Below are positions 53,217 through 62,380 of a stretch of DNA of 64,000 bases, piece after piece (position 1 is the first letter of the stretch; every line of letters starts with the position of its first letter). The stretch is from Rhizobium rosettiformans (lineage in GTDB: Bacteria > Pseudomonadota > Alphaproteobacteria > Rhizobiales > Rhizobiaceae), in assembly GCF_016806065.1 (NCBI RefSeq), contig NZ_CP032405.1, positions 2,632,001 to 2,696,000 of the forward strand. Direction: 5' to 3'. The notes under the pieces are model-generated. The model was not told the origin of the DNA, did no database searches, and worked only from the letters and a program-made list of their open reading frames with translations. The position numbers and the translations under genes were made by a program.

Positions 53217-54547
53217 TCGCGCGGTCAGTCGCCAGGCTGCAGCAGGCGGTGCGTGACCCCGGGCTGCGCGGGGCGCTTGTCAGCATCTCCGTCCGCATCG
53301 CTGCCGCCTTTGTCGGACTTGGCCTGCAGATCCTGCTCGCCCGGCTGATGGCGCTCGAGGATTACGGCGTCTATGTCATTCTCTGGACCTGGGTCAGCGT
53401 CGTCGGACAGATCGGTGTTCTCGGCTTCTACGATTCCGCCGCCCGCTTCATCCCCCGTTATGGCCGGCGCGAAAAACATGCCCACCTGACCGGCTATCTC
53501 GCGACCGGCTTCCGCGCTGTCATCCTCGGCTCCGGCCTGCTGGCGCTACTTGCCATTGCCTTCCTGCTGGTCCTGCCGGGCCTTGTCGACCCGGCCTTCC
53601 TGCTGCCGATCGGCGTGCTTGCCCTCGGCTTCCCCGTCTTGTCGCTCGAAACCTATGTGACAGGCGTTGCCCGCGGCTTCGGCTGGTATGCGCTCTCAAC
53701 CTTGCCGGGTTTCATCCTGCGGCCGGTGCTGATCATGACCGGCGTCGGTCTGGCGAAGCTTTCGGGCCTGCCCCTCGATGCGGTGACCGTGCTCGCTCTT
53801 GTCGTGCTCTCCTCGATCGTCGTCCTTGTCGTCCAGGCGCTCCTCCTGCGCGCCCGCCTGCCGAAGACGGCCGCGCCTGTCGTCATGACACCGGAGCGCC
53901 GCCGCTTCTGGCTTCTGGCCTCCGTGCTGATGATGCCGGCAATGACGGCGGAAGAACTCTTCGTCTGGATCGACGTGCTGATCCTCGGTTTCCTGGTGAG
54001 CCCGGATCAGGCCTCTCTCTACTTCGCCGCCCAGCGCTCCCTCTCGCTCGCCGCCTTTGTGCAATATGGCTTCATGCTGGTCGCCGCGCGTGGCTTTTCG
54101 CTGTCGCTCGCCTCGGCCGACAGGGCCGGGCTGCAGGCCCGCATCACCCGCTCGACCAATGCAACCTTCTGGCTCACCATCCCCTCGGTCGCGCTGACGC
54201 TAGCCGCCGGCTATCCACTGCTGCACCTCTTCGGAGAGGCCTTCGTCACCGCCTATCCCTGTCTCGTCTTGCTGGGCCTTGCTTATGTCATCCGCGCCGC
54301 AACCGGCCAGGCGGCCGAACTCCTCGTCGTTCAGGGCCGCTACCGCCTGAGCCTCGCCATCGTCTCGATCTCGGTTGCCGTCTGCGTCGCGGCGATGCTC
54401 GTCCTCGTGCCCCTCTGGGGCATAACAGGCGCTGCCGCCGCGATGGTCCTGGTGCAGATCATCCGGCTGGTGGTGGTCACGGGGCTGGTCTATCGCCACA
54501 CGGGCTATTGGGTGCTGGTTCGGCTGTTTGCACGGGCCAACGGATAG
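53213..54547 (+). CDS. polysaccharide flippase (Wzx/MOP family)
   Basis: A 444-residue membrane protein with about 12-14 helices. The N-terminal region (VSISVRIAAAFVGLGLQILLARLMALEDYGVYV) is the pattern of O-antigen/exopolysaccharide flippases. It would move lipid-linked sugar units across the inner membrane. The start at 53213 overlaps the FemAB-like stop by 4 bases. No glycosyltransferases are nearby. Confidence 0.87.
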   Translation: MIARSVARLQQAVRDPGLRGALVSISVRIAAAFVGLGLQILLARLMALEDYGVYVILWTWVSVVGQIGVLGFYDSAARFIPRYGRREKHAHLTGYLATGFRAVILGSGLLALLAIAFLLVLPGLVDPAFLLPIGVLALGFPVLSLETYVTGVARGFGWYALSTLPGFILRPVLIMTGVGLAKLSGLPLDAVTVLALVVLSSIVVLVVQALLLRARLPKTAAPVVMTPERRRFWLLASVLMMPAMTAEELFVWIDVLILGFLVSPDQASLYFAAQRSLSLAAFVQYGFMLVAARGFSLSLASADRAGLQARITRSTNATFWLTIPSVALTLAAGYPLLHLFGEAFVTAYPCLVLLGLAYVIRAATGQAAELLVVQGRYRLSLAIVSISVAVCVAAMLVLVPLWGITGAAAAMVLVQIIRLVVVTGLVYRHTGYWVLVRLFARANG

Positions 54548-54559
54548 GGCCCGAGGTGG

Positions 54560-55219
54560 TCACTCCGCCTCTGCCAGCCGCTTCTCCCACATCGCCTTGA
54601 AACCTGGACGGCCCTGGACGCGGGCGAGCCATTCGGCGGTCTTCGGATGCGCGTCGAACAGGGGCTGGTAGGTCTGAGCGTAGCGGACGACTTCCGCCAG
54701 GTTGATATCGGCGACGGTAAAGCGCCCGCCGACGGCGTAGTCATGCTGGGTGAAGTGCTTCTCCAGCACGCCAAGCGGCCGCGCGAGCATCTTGGCGACT
54801 TCGGCCGCTTCCGCCTGTCCTTCCGGTGTGGAGAGCTTACCGCTGACATTGGCCATCGAGATCTTCAGGGCCTCGGTCTCGATCGAGGTCGCCGCAAACA
54901 GCGACCATTGCAGTGTCAGCGCGTCTTCGGCGGCATCCTTGGGCGCGATCGGCCCGCCGATCGTCTTTGCCACATGAATGGTCTGGGCCAGCGACTCGTT
55001 CAAGACCAGCCCGTCGTCCTCGATCGTCGGAATGCTGCCCATCGGGTTCACAGCGAGGAATTCCGGCGACCGCGTATTGAGCCGCGCATCCGCCGCCATC
55101 GGATCCTTGAGCTTGTAGGCCTGAATGACCGGCACCAGCTCGAAGGGCGCGCCGAGTTCCTCCATCAGCCAGAGAATGCGCGTCGCCCGCGACTTGTAGA
55201 CGCCATAGATCTTCAGCAT
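54560..55219 (-). CDS. glutathione S-transferase
   Basis: A 219-residue soluble GST. The N-terminal thioredoxin-like domain has YKSRATRILWLMEELGAPFELV and the substrate-site turn MGSIPTIEDDGLVLNES (about 58-74). The C-terminal helical domain includes YAVGGRFTVADINLAEVVRYA with the N-capping Asp. Conjugation of glutathione to electrophiles is the family activity; the substrate is unknown. Confidence 0.88.
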   Translation of the reverse strand: MLKIYGVYKSRATRILWLMEELGAPFELVPVIQAYKLKDPMAADARLNTRSPEFLAVNPMGSIPTIEDDGLVLNESLAQTIHVAKTIGGPIAPKDAAEDALTLQWSLFAATSIETEALKISMANVSGKLSTPEGQAEAAEVAKMLARPLGVLEKHFTQHDYAVGGRFTVADINLAEVVRYAQTYQPLFDAHPKTAEWLARVQGRPGFKAMWEKRLAEAE

Positions 55220-55520
55220 GCCGGTCTCCCTTGATTGTTGCGCCGGAGGCTATCGCGCCGACGGGCTCTGGAAAAGCCGTTCGCGCTGATGGGATCGATG
55301 AATTTTGCTGATCGTCGCCGCAATTGACAGCATGCCCGAGCTGCGCTTATTTCTGGGCCTCCAGGGTCTGCAGTTCACCCAGGCGTCACCGCCCCGACAA
55401 GGGGAGCTAAACCTGCTTTTCTTCTGATCGACGAAGCTCGTTTTTCCGTGCCCCGTCGGAAGTCGGTGACCACCGGCCTTGTGGTCCTTTCAAAGACCGG
55501 GCACGACCAGGAGAAATGAG
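55220..55520. other. intergenic region
   Basis: 301 bases between the divergent GST and DUF2087 genes. It must hold both promoters. No repeat, RNA gene or clear operator was recognised. Confidence 0.4.
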
Positions 55521-56078
55521 ATGTCGAAGACGACACATGCCTTCGCAGCCCCCGATCTGTCGGCGCTGGCGAAAAACCTCAAGCGCGAACTGGAGGCCCG
55601 GGTGGACCTGCCCGGCCATGTCGAGCTCTTGAACATGCTGACGCGTGCCGTCGGCTACCGAAACTACCAGCATTTCAAGGCGAGCCGGGCGGCAGAGGAT
55701 CGCCTGGCCAATCCGCCCGTCGTCGAGGCCGAGCCCGCGGTCGATTTCCGCCGCGTCGAACTCACCGCCCGCTGCTTTGCCGGAACCGATAGTCTCGTCC
55801 GCTGGCCGGGCAAGCTCAACCAGCAGCAGCTCGCGCTCTGGGTGCTCTGGTCCTTCCTGCCGGCCGGTCAGGAGATGCCGGAAAAGGCGGTCAACGAGGT
55901 GCTGATGCGCCACAACGGTTTTGGCGATCACGTGCTGATCCGCCGGGAACTGGTGAATATGGGGCTTTTGTCGCGCACCCGCGATTGCCGCCTCTATCGT
56001 CGTGTCGAGAAGCGTCCGCCACCGGAAGCGCGTGAACTGATCCGCTGGGTCGGCAACCGTCAATCGTCACGGAACTGA
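55521..56078 (+). CDS. DUF2087-domain protein
   Basis: A 185-residue protein. The N-terminal part (LKRELEARVDLPGHVELLNMLTRAVGYRNYQHFKA, in the style of the glyoxalase_8 helical domain) is followed by a DUF2087 domain at about 90-165 (RWPGKLNQQQLALWVLWSFLPAG, IRRELVNMGLLSRTRDCRLYRRV), a winged-helix-like fold that often accompanies regulators. ATG at 55521 has CAGGAGAAATGAG upstream. Confidence 0.8.
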   Translation: MSKTTHAFAAPDLSALAKNLKRELEARVDLPGHVELLNMLTRAVGYRNYQHFKASRAAEDRLANPPVVEAEPAVDFRRVELTARCFAGTDSLVRWPGKLNQQQLALWVLWSFLPAGQEMPEKAVNEVLMRHNGFGDHVLIRRELVNMGLLSRTRDCRLYRRVEKRPPPEARELIRWVGNRQSSRN

Positions 56079-56123
56079 CGGGGAGCGAGGTTGCAGGGAC
56101 GGGCGGCCTTCGCCCTCCGTCCC

Positions 56124-57962
56124 TCAGCCGGCCCGCGGCACAAGCTGCCGTTCGCGACCGAGCAGAATGCGTGACCAGTCCGGATGGAACTGGCTGACTT
56201 CAAGCATCTCCCGCACGCTGTCGCGATCCATGGGACGCGAGAAATAATAGCCCTGGCCTGCCTTGCAATCGAGCGACAGCAGATGCTCAGCCTGGCCCTC
56301 TTCTTCGATGCCCTCTGCAATCACCCATATGCCGAGCCCTCGTGCGATGTCGAGCAGTCCTTTCGTGATCACCGATCCGCTGCCGGCGTCGGCCAGGCGG
56401 CGAACGAAGCACTTGTCGATCTTGATGACATCGACCGGCACCGTCAGCAGATGGGTGAGCGACGCAAAACCGGTGCCGAAATCGTCGAGCGCCACCTTGA
56501 TGCCGGCCTCGCGCATGGCGCGGATCTCTTCGGCAATCACGTTGTCCTTCTGGGCGAGATAGACGGATTCGGTGACCTCGGCGACGATCGAGTTGGGTTG
56601 CAGGCCGACGCGGCTCACCGCATCGACGATCCGCTGCGTCAGCCGACCACGGTGGAAATCGGCGGCGGACAGATTGAGGCCGACACGCGAGAATTGCAGA
56701 CCTTCTCGTTGCCATTCGATACATGCCGCCGAGATGCGTTCCAGCATGCGCTCGGTGATCTCGATCGCCACATGCGCATCCTTCATCGCCTCCTGGAAAT
56801 GGGCGGCGGCAACCAGGCTGCCATCGGCCATCCTCATCCGGCAGAGCGACTCGAACCCCATGATCCGCCCGGTGGCGAGTTCGATGATCGGCTGGTAATG
56901 AGCGTCGATGCGGTCATCGCGCAGCGCCCGATCTACCTCCTGCACGGCGCGGAAGCGCTTGACGATCGAGGTGCCGAGACCGGGGGCATATTCGAGATAG
57001 CGCCCGCGCGCCCGTTCCTTGGCGTGATAGAGTGCGTAGTCGGCATTCTGGCGCACTTGCTGCGGGCTGCGCTCGATGCCGGCCTTTGCGCCGCCGAGTG
57101 TCGCGGCAGGGTAGATCAGGTGCCCGGCGCAGTCGGCCGGCTCCTTGATCCGCTGGATCAGCGCTTCGGCGAGTTCTGTCGGGTCCGTCGCCTCCAGGCA
57201 GGGCACGATCACGGCAAACTCGTCACCGCCGAGGCGGAAGGTCATCTCCGCAGGTGCGCGATCCTGAAGGCGATGCGCCACGATGCGGATCAGGTCGTCG
57301 CCGGCGCTGTGGCCGAAAGTGTCGTTGACCATCTTCAGATTGTCGAGGTCGATCAGCATCAGTGCCCAGTCCTGGCCCCGGCGCGCCACGTCCTCGATTG
57401 TCTCGTTGAAGCGGCTGCGGTTGGGCAGACCGGTCAGGTTATCGGTTTCAGCGAGCTTGCGTCGCTCGGCGATCCGCTGGTCGCGCTCGATGGCGATGGC
57501 GCAGAGATGCACGCAGGCTTCGACGGCCGCCTTTTCTGCATCCGATGGGCCACGCGTGACACGGTAGTAGAAGGCGAAGGTCCCGAGCACCTTGCCGGCA
57601 CCGATGATCGGTGTGGACCAGCATGCCCTCAGGCCGTTCGGCAGGGCCAGGCTCTTGAAGGCCTGCCAGTAGGGATGCGTGTCGATATCCTCGACCAGAA
57701 TCGGCTCGCCGAAATGCGCTGCGGTCCCGCAGGAGCCGACGCCGGGTCCGATCGCGGTGCCATCGATGGCGGAGGTGTATTCGAGCGGCAGCGATGGACC
57801 GGCTAGATGCCTCAACCGCTGCTCGTCGTCGAGCAGCAGCACCGAGCAGACGACATCGTCGCTGATCGCTTCCACCTCGCGGCAGAGTCTATCGACCGTC
57901 TCCGCCAGGGGATGTCCCATGGCGATCATTTCGAGGATGGTGTTCTGCAGTTTCAGGAACAT
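56124..57962 (-). CDS. GAF-GGDEF-EAL cyclic-di-GMP protein
   Basis: A 612-residue cytoplasmic protein. GAF domain at about 10-165 (LLLDDEQRLRHLAGPSLP, GSCGTAAHFGEPILVEDI), GGDEF domain at about 178-335 with intact RLGGDEFAV, EAL domain at about 350-600 with ESLCR, GLNLSAADF, EVTES, LDDFGTGFASL, VIKIDKCFV and AEGIEEEGQ. Both catalytic sites look competent, so it could make and break cyclic-di-GMP; the GAF domain may sense a small ligand. It stands alone. Confidence 0.92.
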   Translation of the reverse strand: MFLKLQNTILEMIAMGHPLAETVDRLCREVEAISDDVVCSVLLLDDEQRLRHLAGPSLPLEYTSAIDGTAIGPGVGSCGTAAHFGEPILVEDIDTHPYWQAFKSLALPNGLRACWSTPIIGAGKVLGTFAFYYRVTRGPSDAEKAAVEACVHLCAIAIERDQRIAERRKLAETDNLTGLPNRSRFNETIEDVARRGQDWALMLIDLDNLKMVNDTFGHSAGDDLIRIVAHRLQDRAPAEMTFRLGGDEFAVIVPCLEATDPTELAEALIQRIKEPADCAGHLIYPAATLGGAKAGIERSPQQVRQNADYALYHAKERARGRYLEYAPGLGTSIVKRFRAVQEVDRALRDDRIDAHYQPIIELATGRIMGFESLCRMRMADGSLVAAAHFQEAMKDAHVAIEITERMLERISAACIEWQREGLQFSRVGLNLSAADFHRGRLTQRIVDAVSRVGLQPNSIVAEVTESVYLAQKDNVIAEEIRAMREAGIKVALDDFGTGFASLTHLLTVPVDVIKIDKCFVRRLADAGSGSVITKGLLDIARGLGIWVIAEGIEEEGQAEHLLSLDCKAGQGYYFSRPMDRDSVREMLEVSQFHPDWSRILLGRERQLVPRAG

Positions 57963-58084
57963 GGGCGTCGCTGCATTAGGGTCGACAGCGATTAGATCAG
58001 CGCGACCTTAAACAGAGATTACGACTACCCGAAAATACCGGCTTTGGTTTCTACTTGGTTAATGCGAGCATGGCTTTGATCGCG

Positions 58085-59464
58085 TCACCGCGCGATGCGC
58101 GCATTGTCTGCGAGGCTGAGATGCCCGTAGTCGGTCTCTCCATCCGAAAGCGCGTCGCCCACACGCTCCTTCCAGCGATATCCGAGGATCGCACCCTTAT
58201 CCGCACCTTCGACGATATTGCCGCGGATGACCGTCTTTCCCGCACCCTCGACCACGCTTACCCGCATGCCTTCCGGGCTGTCGCGCAGAATGTTGTCGCT
58301 GACGATGACGTTGCGGAGATAAGGACCCCAGCCGATCGCAAGTGCCGCCGTCTCAGCACCTTCGACGAGATTGCCGCTGACCAGCGTATCGGCCTCCACC
58401 GAGATGCCGAAGCCGAAGCTGCTGATCGTCGGCACATAGGGGCCCTTGTTGACGATCCGCCTGATGATGTTGTTGCTGACGGTCGACAGGCGGCCGCCAT
58501 GATCGAAATTGGCGACCGAAATGCCGATCGCTGCGCCATCGATGATGTTGCCTGTGATCAGCGCGCCCTCGAACTCGAATTCGACATAGATGGCCGTTTC
58601 GCCGGATCGGAGGGCCTGGTTGCCACTGATCGTGATGTTGGAAGCGGAATTGGCCCGGATCGCCGAGAAGGCGCAGTCCGAGACATGGTTCTGCGACACC
58701 AGCACATTGTCGGCGCGGAAGACGTTGATCCCGTTGCCATATTGCCCGGTGCCGCCATTGGTCGCGCCGATCCGCGCCACCCTGTTGCCTGTAATGACTG
58801 TGCCGTCCTCGCCCTTTGTCCAGCGATGCACCAGAATGCCGCCATTGCCGCAATCGAAGATCTGGTTGTTGCGGATCGAGAAGGCCTTGCCCTCGATCGC
58901 CCAGATGCCGGCTTCAGCAGCGCCCGAGATCCGTGTCGTATCGATCCGGCCGCCGCAGCGTGCCAGATAGATCCCGCATTTGCGGCTGCCGGTGATCTCG
59001 CAGGCCTCGATCGAGACCTCGTCGACACTGCGGAAGGAGAGAAGCCCCTCGGTGTAGTCGGCCAGCCAGCGATTGGCGCCGTCGAAGGTGAGACCCGACA
59101 GGCTGACACGCCGGATATCCTGAGCCGCTATCAGATGCCCGTCGCCGCGATAGACGAGGCGCGTCAGACCCGGCACGCCGACGATCCGGCTGCCATCGCG
59201 CAGTTCGAGATTGGCGACCTCATAGGTCCCGGCCGGCAGGAAGACCGGTTGCCCCACGGCGGCGGCCCGGTCGATCAGATCCTGCAGCTTGGCGCTCTGG
59301 TCGTCTTCGGTGCCCGGCAGGATCCCGGCTTCGGCCGCGTCGAAGCCGCCGCGCAGTTCCGCCATGGCAAGCGTCTGGGCGGATGCGAGACGCACGCCGC
59401 TGGGCAGGCCAGCTGTCGCGAAAAGCCCGCCAAGGCCGATCATGACCGAGCGTCGAGAAGGCAT
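58085..59464 (-). CDS. TIGR03808-family Tat-exported beta-helix protein
   Basis: A 459-residue protein with a Tat-type N terminus (PSRRSVMIGLGGLFATAGLP) and a right-handed parallel beta-helix made of repeats such as ITGNRVARIG, VSQNHVSDCAFSAIRANSASNITISGNQAL and VSDNILRDSPEG. The whole matches TIGR03808 (twin-arg-translocated uncharacterised repeat protein), common in rhizobia. Resemblance to pectate-lyase-like folds suggests a polysaccharide-active or binding role, unproven. Periplasmic in location. Confidence 0.88.
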   Translation of the reverse strand: MPSRRSVMIGLGGLFATAGLPSGVRLASAQTLAMAELRGGFDAAEAGILPGTEDDQSAKLQDLIDRAAAVGQPVFLPAGTYEVANLELRDGSRIVGVPGLTRLVYRGDGHLIAAQDIRRVSLSGLTFDGANRWLADYTEGLLSFRSVDEVSIEACEITGSRKCGIYLARCGGRIDTTRISGAAEAGIWAIEGKAFSIRNNQIFDCGNGGILVHRWTKGEDGTVITGNRVARIGATNGGTGQYGNGINVFRADNVLVSQNHVSDCAFSAIRANSASNITISGNQALRSGETAIYVEFEFEGALITGNIIDGAAIGISVANFDHGGRLSTVSNNIIRRIVNKGPYVPTISSFGFGISVEADTLVSGNLVEGAETAALAIGWGPYLRNVIVSDNILRDSPEGMRVSVVEGAGKTVIRGNIVEGADKGAILGYRWKERVGDALSDGETDYGHLSLADNARIAR

Positions 59465-59606
59465 GTGTCCGTTCCGTTTCCGGCTTCAACTGTAATGGCG
59501 GCAACCTTGGAGGAGGCAGACGGCCCCGGCAAGAACAGGCTTAAAACAGTGTTAACGGTGCACGTGAAGCGCTTCGCCTTTGGTCTAAGCAATTTCAGGC
59601 AAAGAC

Positions 59607-59620
59607 TTGAGCCAGATCAA
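59607..59620 (+). promoter_or_regulatory. FNR/FixK box
   Basis: TTGAGCCAGATCAA, a perfect TTGA-N6-TCAA anaerobox. A TATTCT -10 lies at 59642-59647, placing the predicted start at about 59654-59655, which puts the box centre (59613.5) at about -41, the class II activator position. It precedes the 67-residue membrane-protein gene by 63 bases. Confidence 0.75.
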
Positions 59621-59683
59621 GGAAACTTGCCGGCTTCATCCTATTCTCACACCAGAAAGACATGAACACGAAGGAACACGATC

Positions 59684-59887
59684 ATGCTTCGCCTCGCTGC
59701 AGTTCTCTACATCCTCGTCGCCAGCGCCGTCGGCGGTGCGGCGGTGATCGCGGTCCTGTCGCTCGACATGCGCGAGGGCTGGCAGATCGCATCCGCCTTC
59801 GCAGCCGGTCTCGTCCTCTCGGTCCCGATTTCGGCAATCCTGGCGAAGAAGATCTACAACGCCTTGCAAGGGCCGAAACCGGTCTGA
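59684..59887 (+). CDS. small membrane protein, oxygen-controlled
   Basis: A 67-residue protein with two transmembrane helices (VLYILVASAVGGAAVIAVLSL and the region IASAFAAGLVLSVPISAILA) and a basic C terminus. GAAGGA precedes the ATG. Similar rhizobial genes are sometimes mislabelled CTP synthetase. A perfect FNR/FixK box upstream indicates induction under low oxygen. A subunit or assembly role in a respiratory complex is only a guess. Confidence 0.7.
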   Translation: MLRLAAVLYILVASAVGGAAVIAVLSLDMREGWQIASAFAAGLVLSVPISAILAKKIYNALQGPKPV

Positions 59888-60051
59888 GCCATTCCCTTCG
59901 GCGTGGGACGCAAGCCCTTCCTGTCCTGGCGGAGCGGGGAGGGTGGTGAACAACCAGTCCCATGACGACCGGCCGGCATTTTCTCGGGGGAGGGAATGCC
60001 GGTCGGGTCGTTTCCGTTCCAGCGACCCGCTGCCATGCCGACCTCCGACCG

Positions 60052-60603
60052 TCAGCCTTCGTCCTGCTCGAATCGCTTGAACTGTGCCTCCAGGCCCTCG
60101 GTGAACCGGGCATAGAGCCGTCCGAACGCCTCCACATCCTCGTTTGACCAACCGGCGGTCGCCTCGGTGATCGTCTCGCGCTTGATGGCCTCGATCTCGT
60201 CGAGCACCTTGCGCCCGGCCGCCGTCACCCTGACAAGGCTGCGGCGTCCGTCCTCCTGTGAGGCCGCGCGCTCGAGGAGGCCCTGTTTCACGAGATCGGC
60301 CACGATCCGGCTGCCGCGCGAGGGATCAATCCTCAGCTGTTCGGCGATCGTGCCGACCGTGACCTCTTGCTGGCTGCCGATCCGCTTGATGACGCCGATG
60401 GCATCGAGGTCAGACAGTTCCAGCCCCGTCCCGATGCGTTGCAAGGCCATGCGCCCGATGAAGCGCCGGCCGATCAACAGCCGCATGCGCGTCATGGCAT
60501 GCCCGATGGTCGCGAGAGACGAGTCTCCGCCAACGGAGAGAGCGTCCTGAGTTTCGGTCACCGGCTCGTCGCCAGCGGGGTGGGGGTGCGAAGAAGACAT
60601 CAT
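60052..60603 (-). CDS. MarR-family transcriptional regulator
   Basis: A 183-residue winged-helix MarR protein (LSDLDAIGVIKRIGSQQEVTVGTIAEQLRIDPSRGSRIVADLVKQGLLERAASQEDGRRSLV is the DNA-binding domain, given here only by VTVGTIAEQLRIDPSRGSR). The start could be either of two adjacent ATG codons at 60603 and 60600. It is divergent from a DHA2 efflux gene, with a palindrome between them, so it most likely represses the pump. Confidence 0.88.
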   Translation of the reverse strand: MMSSSHPHPAGDEPVTETQDALSVGGDSSLATIGHAMTRMRLLIGRRFIGRMALQRIGTGLELSDLDAIGVIKRIGSQQEVTVGTIAEQLRIDPSRGSRIVADLVKQGLLERAASQEDGRRSLVRVTAAGRKVLDEIEAIKRETITEATAGWSNEDVEAFGRLYARFTEGLEAQFKRFEQDEG

Positions 60604-60660
60604 GGTTCCAGCATAGCAAAGGTCCAACGGTGCGAAAAGCAAAATGAATGCCTTCGGCAA

Positions 60661-60679
60661 ATATGTGCTATTGACATAT
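60661..60679. promoter_or_regulatory. MarR operator and efflux-gene -35 box
   Basis: ATATGT-N7-ACATAT is an inverted repeat that overlaps the -35-like TTGACA at 60671-60676 in the 121-base divergent gap. Repressor binding would block the efflux promoter. The MarR-family size and position fit. Confidence 0.6.
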
Positions 60680-60724
60680 AAATGCGAGGGGCACATTTTG
60701 AAGCCAGACAGGAGCCCCCGATCC

Positions 60725-62329
60725 ATGACCAGAGCCACCACCGCCGCCCCCTCCGGGCCTGATCCCCGTTTCGAACCGCATCCGACAACGAGCGCCACCG
60801 CCGCGCCGACAGCGGACAATACGCCGCTGGTCACCGATCCCACGCTCCGCCTCTTCGTCTATCTCCTGCTGATGTCGGCCATGTTCATGGCGACCCTCGA
60901 CAACCAGATCGTCTCGACCGCGCTGCCCACCATTGTCGGCGAGTTCGGTGAACTCGAACGCTTCGGCTGGGTCGGCTCGGCCTATCTGCTGACGACCAGC
61001 GCCGTCATGCCGCTCTATGGCAAACTGGGCGATCTCTTCGGCCGCAAATATGTGATCATGGCGGCAATCGCGATCTTCACCATTGGCTCGCTGGTCTGCG
61101 GTCTCGCCGTCTCCATGGATACGCTGATCGCCGCCCGCGTCCTACAGGCATTGGGCGGCGGTGGCATCATGGTCTCGATCTTCTCGATCAATGCCGATCT
61201 CTTCGAACCGCGCGAACGCGCCCGCTATCAGAGCTATTCCAGCCTCGTGCTGATGGCATCCGGCGCCCTCGGTCCCGTGCTCGGTGGCACGCTGTCGGAT
61301 CTCTTCGGCTGGCGCTCGATCTTCCTCGTCAACCTGCCGATCGGCATCGCGGTCCTCATCGGCCTTGCCTTCCTGCTCCCCTATCGCAAACCGAACCGGA
61401 AGCCGAAGATCGACTACGCCGGTGCGATCCTGCTCGCAGGCGCCGTCGCCTCCATCGTCTTCTGGGCCGATAGCGGTCAGATCTTCGGCTCGCTGATCGC
61501 CTGGGAAAGCCTCGCCGTCGTCGCCTTCGGTGCGCTCTGCGCGATCGGTTGGGTCCTCGTTGAGCGTCGCGCACCCGAACCCGTCGTGCCGCTTTCGCTC
61601 TTCTCCAAGCCGACCATCAACCTGCTGCTGATCATCTCGCTGGTTTCGGGGGCCATCGGCATCGGCTCCGTCAACTACATCGCGCTCTTCCTTCAGACGA
61701 CGACCGGCCTCTCGCCCTCCATGGCCGGCTTGCTCTTCGTCGCGACAACAGGTGGCATCGCCATCGGTTCAATCGCCGCCGGCCGCCTGATTGCTCGTAC
61801 CGGCCGCTACAAGCCCTTCTCTATTGCCTCGGCAGCCCTCGGCGTCATCAGCCTCGGCATCTTCTCCTTCCTGCATGCCGGAACCCCGCTGATCTTCATC
61901 GCGCTGGTCATGCTGCTCCAGGGCTTTGGCGTCGGCATCGGCCAGCAGGTTCCCGTCATCGGCGTCCAGAACGCCGCCTCCAGAGCTGATGTCGGCGCCG
62001 CCACCGGAACGGTCACGCTGACGCGCATGGGCGGCGCCGCGATCGCCATCTCCATTTACGGCGCCATCGTCAGTTCAGGCCTCACCCATGTCCAGATCGC
62101 ACTGCCCGGCGGTGTCGATTTCCGCAACCTCACACCCGAAGGTCTCGCCGCCCTGCCGGATGCCGCTCGTGCCCTGGTCGCCAATGCCTATTCCGACGCC
62201 TTCGTGCCGCTCTTCCTGACCGCCTCGGGCATGATGGTCATTGGCCTGATCGCAGCGCTCCTGCTGCCCAACATCCGCCTGCCGCGCGAAAGCGAGGGGA
62301 AGGTGACGAAAGCGGTCGAGGCGGAGTGA
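60725..62329 (+). CDS. DHA2-family multidrug efflux MFS transporter
   Basis: A 534-residue proton-coupled efflux protein of the EmrB/QacA (DHA2, 14-helix) group. Motif A is GKLGDLFGRKYVIM, motif D1 LDNQIVSTALPTI in helix 1, and motif C-like GALGPVLGGTLSDLFGWRSIF. I chose the ATG at 60725 with CAGGAG upstream. The gene is divergent from a MarR regulator that probably controls it. The drug range is unknown. Confidence 0.9.
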   Translation: MTRATTAAPSGPDPRFEPHPTTSATAAPTADNTPLVTDPTLRLFVYLLLMSAMFMATLDNQIVSTALPTIVGEFGELERFGWVGSAYLLTTSAVMPLYGKLGDLFGRKYVIMAAIAIFTIGSLVCGLAVSMDTLIAARVLQALGGGGIMVSIFSINADLFEPRERARYQSYSSLVLMASGALGPVLGGTLSDLFGWRSIFLVNLPIGIAVLIGLAFLLPYRKPNRKPKIDYAGAILLAGAVASIVFWADSGQIFGSLIAWESLAVVAFGALCAIGWVLVERRAPEPVVPLSLFSKPTINLLLIISLVSGAIGIGSVNYIALFLQTTTGLSPSMAGLLFVATTGGIAIGSIAAGRLIARTGRYKPFSIASAALGVISLGIFSFLHAGTPLIFIALVMLLQGFGVGIGQQVPVIGVQNAASRADVGAATGTVTLTRMGGAAIAISIYGAIVSSGLTHVQIALPGGVDFRNLTPEGLAALPDAARALVANAYSDAFVPLFLTASGMMVIGLIAALLLPNIRLPRESEGKVTKAVEAE

Positions 62330-62380
62330 GGTGCCAGCCATAAGCTTCGCGCCAGCCGCGGCTGACAGGGTGGGGCAGTG

